A DNA stretch of 38,220 nucleotides. It comes from Loigolactobacillus rennini DSM 20253 (lineage in GTDB: Bacteria > Bacillota > Bacilli > Lactobacillales > Lactobacillaceae). Under the pieces are notes generated by a model. It did no database searches. It was given only the letters and a program-made list of their open reading frames with translations, and was not told the DNA's origin. This document shows, piece by piece, positions 17,966 through 26,573 of this stretch (the stretch's first letter is position 1; every line of letters starts with the position of its first letter). The position numbers and the translations under genes were made by a program. The DNA lies in assembly GCF_001436505.1 (NCBI RefSeq), contig NZ_AYYI01000017.1:1-38220 (forward strand), in the 5' to 3' direction.

Positions 17966-19786
17966 TTGCAACATCGATATAAGTTAGTGGCAACCTTACT
18001 CATTGGTGCAGCGGCATTGATCTTACAATTTATTTTCGCACAGCCGCTGTGGGCTCAAATTTTAGTGACCGTATTAGGGGCATTAATGGCATTTTCATTA
18101 TTAATTGAAATGATTAAAACGCTGCGCTCAGGTAAATACGGCGTTGATTTACTAGCCATCATGGCGATTGTTGCTACTTTAGCAGTTGGTGAGTATTGGG
18201 CTAGTTTATTGGTATTAGTCATGTTAACTGGTGGCGATTCATTGGAAGAGTATGCAGCCAAGCAAGCAGGTCGTGAATTAAAAGCGCTATTGGCTAATTC
18301 GCCGCAGGTTGCACATCGACTTGATGGGTTACAATTGACAGACATCACTGCTGAACAAGCCCAAATTGGGGATAAATTAGTGGTCAAGCCTGGTGAGCTA
18401 GTCCCAGTTGATGGTCGCGTTTTAGAAGGAACATCAACTTTTGATCAATCTTCTTTGACTGGTGAATCACGGCCAGTTACTAAAGTTCCTGGAACTGAAT
18501 TGTTGTCTGGTTCAGTCAATGGTGAAACAGCAGTTACCATGGTAGTTGATCGGATCGCAGCAGATAGTCAGTATCAAGCGATTGTTAAATTGGTTAAGAC
18601 GTCTGAGGCACAACCAGCTCATTTTGTTCGGATGGCGGATCGCTATGCTGTTCCATTCACGGCGATTTCGTTATTGATCGCCGGCTTAGCTTGGTGGTTA
18701 TCGGGTGATCCAGTTCGATTCGCAGAAGTGTTAGTGGTAGCGTCACCGTGCCCGCTAATTTTAGCAGCACCAGTTGCCCTAGTTGCTGGCATGAGCCGTG
18801 CTAGTCGTAATGGGATTATTGTTAAAACTGGAACGACAATTGAAAAGTTAGCTCAAGCTAAGACCATAGCGTTTGATAAAACGGGAACCATTACAAAAGG
18901 CCGGCTGACTGTTGCTAACGTTGTGTCAAAAGCTGATTTGTCTGCTGAGCGCTTACTTCAATTTGCAGCAAGTGCAGAACAGCAGTCTAGTCATATTTTG
19001 GCACGCTCGTTGGTTGATTATGCTGGCCAAAATCATTTGTTAACATTAGAAAAGCTATCGGAAACTGCAGGGGCTGGTGTGACAGCACAAGTTGCTGGTC
19101 ATCAGGTAAAAGTAGGCAAATTCAACTATGTGGCACCGCAGCTAGCAGAACAGAAGATTCAACAAACTGCGATTCACGTAGCAATTGACCAAGTTTATCA
19201 AGGTTATATCACTTTTCATGATCAAATTCGCCCCGAAGCTGCTGCAATGGTTGAAAGCTTGCCCCACTTAGGTGTACGACACACAATGATGTTAACCGGC
19301 GATCAAGCACAAATTGCTCAGACAATTGCACGTGAAGTTAACATTGAGCAAGTTCATGCCCAATGTTTGCCACAAGATAAAATTAAACAATTACGCGCAG
19401 TACCTGCAGAAGCTAAACCTGTCATCATGGTTGGTGATGGCGTTAATGATGCGCCATCATTAACAGCTGCTGACGTTGGTATTGCAATGGGAGCACATGG
19501 TGCAACAGCAGCAAGTGAATCAGCTGATGCAGTTATTTTAAAAGACGATTTGAATCGCGTAGCAAATGCAATCAAAATTTCGCAAGATACCATGCAAATC
19601 GCTAAAAGTGATGTTCTAACCGGTATTGTGATTTTAGTGGTGTTGATGTTAGTGGCTTCGTTTGGTTTCATCCCTGCTTTAGTGGGAGCATTGTTTCAAG
19701 AAGTTGTAGACACATTAACAATCTTGTTAGCTTTACGTGCTAAAAAAGGCTTGAAGCAAACTGAGTTAAAAGTTGCGACAGATTAA
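17966..19786 (+). CDS. Heavy-metal P1B-type ATPase, probable metal exporter
   Basis: This P-type ATPase (606 aa) has no N-terminal metal-binding domain and begins directly with membrane helices. It has the actuator SSLTGESRPV, SPCPL in the transport helix (C262), phosphorylated D304 in DKTGT, MLTGD and GDGVNDAPSL. The SPC form of the CPx motif is typical of P1B-4 pumps (Co/Fe/Zn), but the last-helix HEGGT of that group is replaced by FQEVVDTL, and the usual SEHP is SSHI. The start is a TTG at 17966 with GGAGG 8 bases upstream; an ATG at 17951 is the alternative. Fur-like boxes upstream suggest iron or manganese control. Metal uncertain. Confidence 0.88.
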   Translation: MQHRYKLVATLLIGAAALILQFIFAQPLWAQILVTVLGALMAFSLLIEMIKTLRSGKYGVDLLAIMAIVATLAVGEYWASLLVLVMLTGGDSLEEYAAKQAGRELKALLANSPQVAHRLDGLQLTDITAEQAQIGDKLVVKPGELVPVDGRVLEGTSTFDQSSLTGESRPVTKVPGTELLSGSVNGETAVTMVVDRIAADSQYQAIVKLVKTSEAQPAHFVRMADRYAVPFTAISLLIAGLAWWLSGDPVRFAEVLVVASPCPLILAAPVALVAGMSRASRNGIIVKTGTTIEKLAQAKTIAFDKTGTITKGRLTVANVVSKADLSAERLLQFAASAEQQSSHILARSLVDYAGQNHLLTLEKLSETAGAGVTAQVAGHQVKVGKFNYVAPQLAEQKIQQTAIHVAIDQVYQGYITFHDQIRPEAAAMVESLPHLGVRHTMMLTGDQAQIAQTIAREVNIEQVHAQCLPQDKIKQLRAVPAEAKPVIMVGDGVNDAPSLTAADVGIAMGAHGATAASESADAVILKDDLNRVANAIKISQDTMQIAKSDVLTGIVILVVLMLVASFGFIPALVGALFQEVVDTLTILLALRAKKGLKQTELKVATD

Positions 19787-19852
19787 AATGGGGGAATCAT
19801 ATCAGCTTAGCTTGTTTTGCAGGGGCTAATTGTTTTCTAATCGGTGAAAATG

Positions 19853-19886
19853 CGGGTAACTCAAATGTATGAGTTACCCGTTATTT
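19853..19886 (+). terminator. Terminator after metal ATPase
   Basis: CGGGTAACTCA (19853-19863) pairs perfectly with TGAGTTACCCG (19870-19880) and is followed by TTATTTA. Confidence 0.82.
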
Positions 19887-20173
19887 ATGTCACGTCATGA
19901 TGGCTATCAAAATAAGTGAGTAGACCGCTTAAAAGCTACTGCAACGTTTTAATAGCATCGTGTAATGATGCTCGCTATGATTAATGATTACCATAAGCTT
20001 AGTTCTGACGGCGAGGTGCTAAAGATTATAAAATCTCACTAAAAAACGAGCTATACTATTATAATTTGGAATAGTTGTTTTTTCATTATAAAATTAAAGC
20101 GCTATCTTTAGGGGTGGTCAATATAAGCGAATTGTTGCATAATGGGCATAACATAACAAAAGAAAGTGGCATA
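19887..20173 (+). other. Leader region of the men operon
   Basis: There is no credible gene in this stretch. It holds a small hairpin (AGCATC 19954-19959 with GATGCT 19967-19972), overlapping -10-like hexamers TATACT (20052-20057) and TATAAT (20060-20065) without a clear -35, and a cre box (20093-20107). Transcription probably starts near 20070, giving a leader of about 100 bases before menF. Confidence 0.5.
20093..20107 (+). promoter_or_regulatory. cre box upstream of menF
   Basis: ATTAAAGCGCTATCT matches the cre consensus WTGNAANCGNWNNCW with a single mismatch (T for G at position 3). It lies just downstream of the -10 hexamers, a position for CcpA repression. Confidence 0.55.
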
Positions 20174-21457
20174 ATGTTACAAGTAAGAACACAGACAATC
20201 TCATTATCGTCAGCCCAGTGGCAAACATTAGAAAAACAAGCTTTAGCGTTATCACGTTATATTGTTTTTGAAAGCGCAGATCAGACTAGTGCTTGGTACG
20301 GATTTGGTGCCACGGCTATTTGCAAGCCAGCTAATAATGCCGCTGGTTATCAAAAAGTGGCTAATTGGCTGGCGGGTTTACACCAGCAAATGATTAATTC
20401 AATTAATCCAGAAATGTTAGCGATTTTAGGCAGCTTTACTTTCATGAAAATTGGCAAGCAACAGCATAATGACTGGCAAAAGTTAAGAAATGGGTATTTT
20501 ATTTTACCGCGTTTTCTAATTAAGAAAACTGCGCAGAAAACTGATCTCATCGAAACAACCGAACAACAATTTGCAACTGCAGATATTGTGCAAGATTTCA
20601 AGCAATATTTGCCGCAAACTAAAGTAGCAAATAACTTAGATAAGCTTAGTTATTATGCTGATGCTAAAACTTGGCAACGCCATGTTGCTGAAATTGTCCA
20701 ACAAATCCAGGGCCGATCGACGTTGGAAAAAGTGGTTTTAGCCCGAACACTTCAAGTTAATAATGAAATGGATTTTGATTATGCTAAAATTTTAACGCGC
20801 TTGCGGCAAAAGCAGTTAGCAGTTTATCATTTGGTATTAAAAGTTGATCATCAGTTGTTTGTCAGTGCAACACCAGAACGTTTAGTTAAATTAACTGCTA
20901 GTGTTTTGCAAACAGCAGCAGTAGCAGGAACGGCACCTAGAGGCGTTGAAAAATACCAGGATCAGGCTTTGGGAACTGCTTTGTTGCAGGATAAAAAGAA
21001 TCGCAGTGAACAGCAAATTGTGGTGGCAGAAATTAAACGGCGTTTAACACCTTTAACAACACATTTAGAGATACCTGACGAACCAATTTTATTAAAAAGC
21101 CAACGCGTTCAGCATCTTTATACGCCAATTCGGGCACATTTAGCTGCGAATGAAAATATATTTACATTAATTGCAGCTTTACATCCGACGCCTGCACTCG
21201 GTGGCTATCCAAAGGAAGCGGCATTAACCTTAATTCGGCGTTGGGAGCCTGATTTTCGTGGCTTATTTGGTGCGCCTTTTGGCTATGTCACATTTGCGGG
21301 CACTGGAGAGTTTGCTGTTGCCATTCGCTCGATGTTAATTCACGGCCAGCGAGCAAAATTGTTTGCAGGTGCAGGAATTGTGGCAGCTTCGGACCCTAAA
21401 CAAGAAGTACAAGAAACCAGTTTGAAATTTGAACCAATGCTGACATTATTACAGTAA
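20174..21457 (+). CDS. menF: Isochorismate synthase (menaquinone pathway)
   Basis: This chorismate-binding enzyme (427 aa) makes isochorismate, the first step of menaquinone synthesis. The C-terminal catalytic domain has LEKVVLARTLQV, FVSATPERLV, VAGTAPRG, LHPTPALGGYPKEAA and FAGTGEFAVAIRSM. The frame is open to 20075, but the ATG at 20174 gives the usual length and the expected N-terminus; the upstream ribosome binding site (AAAGTGG) is modest. First gene of menF-menD-menH-menC. The men context favours MenF over an entC or salicylate-type enzyme. Confidence 0.92.
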   Translation: MLQVRTQTISLSSAQWQTLEKQALALSRYIVFESADQTSAWYGFGATAICKPANNAAGYQKVANWLAGLHQQMINSINPEMLAILGSFTFMKIGKQQHNDWQKLRNGYFILPRFLIKKTAQKTDLIETTEQQFATADIVQDFKQYLPQTKVANNLDKLSYYADAKTWQRHVAEIVQQIQGRSTLEKVVLARTLQVNNEMDFDYAKILTRLRQKQLAVYHLVLKVDHQLFVSATPERLVKLTASVLQTAAVAGTAPRGVEKYQDQALGTALLQDKKNRSEQQIVVAEIKRRLTPLTTHLEIPDEPILLKSQRVQHLYTPIRAHLAANENIFTLIAALHPTPALGGYPKEAALTLIRRWEPDFRGLFGAPFGYVTFAGTGEFAVAIRSMLIHGQRAKLFAGAGIVAASDPKQEVQETSLKFEPMLTLLQ

Positions 21458-21475
21458 TTAAAGTGGGAGAAAATT

Positions 21476-23158
21476 ATGGATAATCAGACATTGACATTAA
21501 ATGTTCATCGCTTGATCAGTGGCTTAGTGGCACAAGGCGTTCGTTATTTTGTTGTTTCACCAGGTTCTCGTTCGACGCCCATTGCATTGATTTTAGCCGA
21601 AAGGGTTAAAAAATCGCCGACATTGCAGCTTTATGTTGATGTTGATGAACGTTCAGCGGCGTTCTTTGCTTTAGGTATTGCTAAAACACAACAAGTGCCA
21701 GTGGTGTTGCTTTGTACTTCAGGAACGGCAGCGGCTGAATATTTGCCAGCGATTGCAGAAGCCAACCTCAGTCACGTACCCTTAGTACTGTTAACGACAG
21801 ACCGCCCTTTAGAATTAACGGACATCGGGGCACCTCAGGCAATTGAGCAAACAGATCTCTATGGTAAGCAAGTTAAAAAAGCTTGGCGTTTAGCTTTACA
21901 AACACCTGGTTCAACTAACGCCGCGTTTGTTAGCTTTCAAAGCCAACGTAGTGTGGTGGTAGCGCTGACCACGCCACAGGGACCAGTGCATTTAAATTTA
22001 CCTTTGCGTAAGCCATTATTACCAGATTTAAATGTGGCGCCACCACAATTAAAATCGCTTAGAGTCGCGCCAGCAAAAAAGGAATTAACTACTGCTGAAC
22101 TAAGCCGTTTAAAACAAGAATTATCGGGAAAACGCGTGCTTATCATTGCCGGACCTGAAGAAACGCAGACTTACCGTACTGTTTTATTAACTTTAAGTCA
22201 GCAGTGTCATTGGCCAATTCTGGCAGACAATTTAGCTAATTTACGTGGGACTAATACCGTGATTGCACATTATGATTTATTGTTACGCTTGTTTCCTAAC
22301 TTGCCAACGACACTACAGCCTGATGTGATTTTGCGTGTAGGTGGTACGCCGGTATCCGCGCGACTAGTTCAGTGGTTGGCTAAACAGACGTTACCTGTTT
22401 ATTTAATTGGGGCACAACGCCAATTAGCGGATTACAGTTATGCAACAACTGAGGTGGTTGCTGCTGATGAAGCAACTGTATTAACACAATTAACTGCTAA
22501 TTTGCCTCAACAAGCGTCAGACTACTTGGTAAGATGGCAACAGTATGAAAGACGCTTAGTTGCTAGCTTACCACCAGTAGTTGAATTAAATGAAATGACG
22601 TTGATACAACAATTAGATCGATCTTTACCGGCAAATAGTCATCTGTTTATCAGTAACAGTATGCCAATTAGAGATGTGGATGATTTTTATTCAGGTAGAC
22701 AAATGCGGGAGCTTGTCTGCAATCGTGGTGCAAATGGTATTGATGGGGTAGTCTCGACCGCTGCTGGGATGGCGACTAGTCCTGGCCAGCATTATTTATT
22801 AATAGGTGATTTAGCACTGTTTCATGATATGAATGGTTTAATGATGGTTCGACGTTATCAATTACCCTTAAAAATAATTGTGATCAATAACAATGGCGGT
22901 GGTATTTTTTCGTTTTTACCGCAAGCACAAGCCAAGGCACATTTTGAATTGTTATTTGGTACACCACAAAATCTCGATTTAAAACAGGTCGCGACTTTAT
23001 ATCAACTGTCTTATCAACGAGTTAAGACGCTTGCTGAATTGCGACAAGCGCTTGCTAATCAAGTGCAATTTATTGAAGTGTTGTCGAATCGGCGTACAAA
23101 TGTTGAGCAGCACCAAGCATTGCTACGTAGATTAAGGAGTGCATTACAGGATGATTAA
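21476..23158 (+). CDS. menD: SEPHCHC synthase (MenD)
   Basis: This thiamine-diphosphate enzyme (560 aa) joins isochorismate and 2-oxoglutarate to give SEPHCHC. The N-terminal domain has FVVSPGSRSTPIAL and VDVDERSAAFFALG (catalytic Glu region), then CTSGTAAAEYLPA and TTDRP. The C-terminal ThDP site is LLIGDLALFHDMNGL with VINNNGGGIFSFLP. Length and motifs are complete. It begins 18 bases after menF and overlaps menH by 8 bases. AAGTGGGAG precedes the ATG. Confidence 0.96.
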   Translation: MDNQTLTLNVHRLISGLVAQGVRYFVVSPGSRSTPIALILAERVKKSPTLQLYVDVDERSAAFFALGIAKTQQVPVVLLCTSGTAAAEYLPAIAEANLSHVPLVLLTTDRPLELTDIGAPQAIEQTDLYGKQVKKAWRLALQTPGSTNAAFVSFQSQRSVVVALTTPQGPVHLNLPLRKPLLPDLNVAPPQLKSLRVAPAKKELTTAELSRLKQELSGKRVLIIAGPEETQTYRTVLLTLSQQCHWPILADNLANLRGTNTVIAHYDLLLRLFPNLPTTLQPDVILRVGGTPVSARLVQWLAKQTLPVYLIGAQRQLADYSYATTEVVAADEATVLTQLTANLPQQASDYLVRWQQYERRLVASLPPVVELNEMTLIQQLDRSLPANSHLFISNSMPIRDVDDFYSGRQMRELVCNRGANGIDGVVSTAAGMATSPGQHYLLIGDLALFHDMNGLMMVRRYQLPLKIIVINNNGGGIFSFLPQAQAKAHFELLFGTPQNLDLKQVATLYQLSYQRVKTLAELRQALANQVQFIEVLSNRRTNVEQHQALLRRLRSALQDD

Positions 23159-23960
23159 GCAGCATTTAAAAAGTAGGGGACAAGTGTATTCCTTTCTGAC
23201 TTGGGGACAGCCTGATACTGAAGCTTGGTTATTTCTTCACGGTTTTATGGGCAGTCAGAGTGATTTTGTACCAGTTGCTCAAGCTTTAACGGGTTACCGA
23301 ATCAGTTTAAATTTATTGGGATTTGGTTCACAGCCCCCAGCCATTCCACCTAAACGACTGACGATGACCGCTCAGATTAGGGATTTGGCTGACTTATTAA
23401 CACAATTACAAGTAAAGAAAGTTAATTTAGTGGGGTACTCAATGGGCGGTCGTTTAGCTTTAGGATTCGCGTTAGCAAGACCTGATTTAATCAACCATTT
23501 GTATTTGGAAAGTAGTACAGCAGGAATTGCAGATGCTAAACAGCGGCGTGAAAGACAATTGCATGATCAAAAGTTAGCACGATACTTGCGTTGTAATGAT
23601 TTGGCATCATTTGTCGATCAATGGGGGCAATTGCCATTATTTGCTAGTCAACATCAATTGTCTTTAAAACAGCAACAGCGTATGCGACAACAGCGCTTAA
23701 TGCAAAATCCAATTAATTTAGCACACTCATTGGAAAAAATGGGGACTGGTAGTCAACCTAATTTTTGGCCCCAATTGGCACACCTAGCCGTTAAAGTTAC
23801 GTTAATTACAGGTCAATTGGATCAAAAATTTAGTCGTATTGGTGAAAAATTACAACGGATGGTGCCTGTAGCGCAATGGATTATTGTCCCTAAAGTTGGA
23901 CATAATGTGCATTTTGAGGCGCCAGCGACTTTTGCTACCATTTTAAAGGGGAATTTATGA
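23151..23960 (+). CDS. menH: SHCHC synthase (MenH), alpha/beta hydrolase
   Basis: This alpha/beta-hydrolase-fold enzyme (269 aa) eliminates pyruvate from SEPHCHC to form SHCHC. FLHGFMGS near residue 30 forms the oxyanion region, the nucleophile S97 is in GYSMGGR, and the catalytic His is in KVGHNVHFEAP near the end. The GTG at 23139 would also be in frame, but that codon overlaps the AAGGAG ribosome binding site, so I chose the ATG at 23151. It overlaps menD by 8 bases and menC by 4 (ATGA), so all three are translationally coupled. Confidence 0.92.
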   Translation: MIKQHLKSRGQVYSFLTWGQPDTEAWLFLHGFMGSQSDFVPVAQALTGYRISLNLLGFGSQPPAIPPKRLTMTAQIRDLADLLTQLQVKKVNLVGYSMGGRLALGFALARPDLINHLYLESSTAGIADAKQRRERQLHDQKLARYLRCNDLASFVDQWGQLPLFASQHQLSLKQQQRMRQQRLMQNPINLAHSLEKMGTGSQPNFWPQLAHLAVKVTLITGQLDQKFSRIGEKLQRMVPVAQWIIVPKVGHNVHFEAPATFATILKGNL

Positions 23961-25066
23961 GAATTGAACACATTCATCTACAGCAAATTAGCTTACCGCT
24001 TCGATCTCCTTTTGTGACAGCACACGGTATTACGAAACAACGCGTAACGACTTTGCTGACTGTTTATTTAAATAACGGTTATTCCGGCGTCAGCGAATTA
24101 CCAGCTTTTACCGACAGCCGTTATTTACCAGAAACGCAAGCTAGCACTTGGCTAACTTTACAACAAGAAATTGTCCCTTTACTGCGGCATTTTGAATTTA
24201 CAACGCCACAAGAAGTTGCGCAGTATTTGCAACGATATTTGCGTGGACATCAGCTTGCACGAGCAGCAATGGAAACTGCCATTTGGGCAGCTTATGCACT
24301 AAAGCTGAGACAGCCCCTGGCAACATTAATCGGTGGTGCCGTCCGCCCAATCCCTGTGGGCATTAGTTTAGGTCACTATACTGAATGGTCAATTCTGGTA
24401 AAGCAAGTTAAGGCGGCTGTAATGGCTGGTTATCGGCGTGTTAAATTAAAACTAACTAAACCAGCCGATGTTGACCAAATTGTTGCGCTCCGTCAATTAT
24501 ATCCACGATTAAATTTGATGGTTGACGCGAATTCTGCTTTTACGTTAGCTGATTTAGCGCAATTAAAAAAATTAGATCGATTAAATTTAAAATTAATTGA
24601 ACAACCATTAGCAGCAGATGACTTCGTTGAACATGCGTATTTACAACGTCAATTAAAAACGCCACTATGTTTGGACGAAAATATTCATTCTTTAGCGGAT
24701 GTTAAAACAGCTGCAGCGTTGAAAAGCTGTCAAGCAATTAATTTGAAAATAACGCGGGTAGGCGGGCTAACAGCAGCACTAGATATTGTGAAATACTGTC
24801 AGCAACACCGATTACTAGTTTGGTGTGGTGGCATGTTAGGCAGTGGTATCAGTCGTGCGTTTGATTTAGCCTTAGCTAGTCGGCCAGAATTCACCCTTCC
24901 TGGCGATATATCGGCTAGTCAACGTTATTTTGAGCAGGATGTGTTAACCCAGCCACTAACGTTACAACAGGGCTGTTTAAAAGTTGCGCCAACACCAGGC
25001 TTAGGCGTGCAATTAGATCGACAGCGCGTGCAGCAAACTTTAAAACAGGAGACTTGGTTAATTTAA
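23957..25066 (+). CDS. menC: o-Succinylbenzoate synthase (MenC)
   Basis: This enolase-superfamily dehydratase (369 aa) makes o-succinylbenzoate. The RVKLKLTK segment holds the KxK catalytic pair, metal ligands lie in MVDANSAF, LIEQPL and CLDENIH, and the second catalytic lysine in NLKITRVGG. Relatives of this type can also racemise N-succinylamino acids, but the men context supports OSBS activity. It overlaps menH through ATGA and is the last gene before a strong terminator. The menB and menE genes that usually accompany it are absent. Confidence 0.93.
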   Translation: MRIEHIHLQQISLPLRSPFVTAHGITKQRVTTLLTVYLNNGYSGVSELPAFTDSRYLPETQASTWLTLQQEIVPLLRHFEFTTPQEVAQYLQRYLRGHQLARAAMETAIWAAYALKLRQPLATLIGGAVRPIPVGISLGHYTEWSILVKQVKAAVMAGYRRVKLKLTKPADVDQIVALRQLYPRLNLMVDANSAFTLADLAQLKKLDRLNLKLIEQPLAADDFVEHAYLQRQLKTPLCLDENIHSLADVKTAAALKSCQAINLKITRVGGLTAALDIVKYCQQHRLLVWCGGMLGSGISRAFDLALASRPEFTLPGDISASQRYFEQDVLTQPLTLQQGCLKVAPTPGLGVQLDRQRVQQTLKQETWLI

Positions 25067-25109
25067 AGTGGTGAAGCTGGATAGCACAAACTAGTTTTTT
25101 ATAAAAGCA

Positions 25110-25146
25110 AAGCGGGAGTGATTCATCAGGAATCACTCCCGCTTTT
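25110..25146. terminator. Bidirectional terminator between men and gnt operons
   Basis: A perfect stem AAGCGGGAGTGATTC (25110-25124) pairs with GAATCACTCCCGCTT (25130-25144). T-runs follow on both strands. It ends menC and probably gntP of the converging operon. Confidence 0.92.
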
Positions 25147-25191
25147 CGACAATTAGAAAACAACTAATCAGTTATCAAACACGCGTCTTCG

Positions 25192-26544
25192 TTAAATAAA
25201 TAAATCTAAAATTAACACACCAATCAACCCGCAAATGGCGATCAATGTTTCTAGAACGGTCCAAGTGAGCAAGGTTTCTTTAATGGTCAGGTCAAAATAT
25301 TCGCGGATCATCCAAAAGCCGGCATCGTTAACATGGGAAGCAATGACACTGCCTGCGCCAATGGCTAGCACCATTAAAGCGGGATTCACACCACTAGCTG
25401 CCATCAAAGGTGCAACTAAGCCAGTAGCTGTTAACGCTGCTACTGTAGCTGAGCCTAAAGCAATCCGCAGCAATGAGGCGATGACCCATCCCAGTAGTAG
25501 TGGTGATAGATTCGAGCCGATAAACAAGTTACGTATGGTATCGCCAACACCACCGTCGATTAAAATTTGTTTGAAGGCGCCACCGCCACCGATAATTAAT
25601 AGTAGCATCGCAATGGATTTGATTGCACTTTCCACTGTTTGGTTAATCTCTGCCATTTTAATTTTACGGCGTAACCCCATCGTATAAAGGGCAAATAATA
25701 ATGAAATGGTCATCGCAATGCTGGGTGTACCGATAAATGCAATGGTGCTATCTAATGCAGAAGGGTTTTTCGGCAATTCGCCGCCAGTAAAAACTAGCTG
25801 GTAAATTGTTGTAATTGCCATTAATACAACCGGAAACAGGGAGGTTAACGTACTGATACCGAAGCTGGGTGTCTCTGCTAAAATAAATTTTTTGGGTTTC
25901 CCCAGTGCAGATAAATTCCCTTTTCGCGTAAATGCACTAGGAACTAGTTTACGTGCGACCTTTGAAAATAGTGGGCCAGCAATGTAGACAGTCGGGATGG
26001 CAATGATCATACCATAGACTAAAACGCTACCGGCATTGGCACCTAGTACATCAGAAATCGCGGTTGGTGCTGGATGCGGCGGTAAAAAGCCATGAGTAAC
26101 GGAAAGAGCAGCCATCATTGGAATTCCTAAGTATAGAATCGGGACACTAGCTTCCGTTGCGATGGCAAAAACAATTGGCACTAATAAGACAATGCCGACT
26201 TCAAAAAAGAGCGCGATTCCAATGATAAAAGAAGCTAGGACCACGGCAAACTGCAATCGCTTCTTACCAAATTTTGCAATTAAGGTGTGGGCAATTCGAT
26301 AGGCACCACCAGCATCGGCCACCAGGCGTCCAATAATAGCACCAAAACCAAAAACGATGGCTAAGTTACCTAGTTGACTGCCAATGCCATCTTGTACACT
26401 GGTTGCGATCTTAGTTAATGGCATGCCTAAGCCGGCAGCAACTAAAATGGCGGTTAGAACTAAAGAAATGTAAGTGTTAAGTTTAAATTTAATAATTAAT
26501 AATAATAGAAAAATAATGCCCAGTAGTAAAATCAAAAGGTTCAT
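25192..26544 (-). CDS. gntP: Gluconate permease, GntP family (cassette 1)
   Basis: This is a very hydrophobic secondary transporter (450 aa) of the GntP family, importing gluconate with protons. Typical segments are SLVLTAILVAAGLGMP, GFGAIIGRLVADAGGA, the TEASVPILYLGIPM loop, HGFLPPHPAPTA and the C-terminal SHVNDAGFWMIREYF. It lies 29 bases after the kinase gene and forms a kinase-permease cassette with it. A close paralog (about nine of ten residues the same by eye) lies 3232 bases upstream in transcription order. GGAGGC precedes the ATG. It is the last gene of the locus. Confidence 0.93.
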   Translation of the reverse strand: MNLLILLLGIIFLLLLIIKFKLNTYISLVLTAILVAAGLGMPLTKIATSVQDGIGSQLGNLAIVFGFGAIIGRLVADAGGAYRIAHTLIAKFGKKRLQFAVVLASFIIGIALFFEVGIVLLVPIVFAIATEASVPILYLGIPMMAALSVTHGFLPPHPAPTAISDVLGANAGSVLVYGMIIAIPTVYIAGPLFSKVARKLVPSAFTRKGNLSALGKPKKFILAETPSFGISTLTSLFPVVLMAITTIYQLVFTGGELPKNPSALDSTIAFIGTPSIAMTISLLFALYTMGLRRKIKMAEINQTVESAIKSIAMLLLIIGGGGAFKQILIDGGVGDTIRNLFIGSNLSPLLLGWVIASLLRIALGSATVAALTATGLVAPLMAASGVNPALMVLAIGAGSVIASHVNDAGFWMIREYFDLTIKETLLTWTVLETLIAICGLIGVLILDLFI

Positions 26545-26573
26545 TTTTAATTTGCCTCCCTTTATTAGGCTGG

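Noticed and set aside
20075-20173. N-terminal extension of menF by 33 codons
   Set aside because: It would cover the cre box and has no good ribosome binding site; family length fits the start at 20174.
25235-25687. 150-codon ORF antisense to gntP
   Set aside because: It is the reverse shadow of a conserved membrane protein gene, without ribosome binding site or recognisable product.
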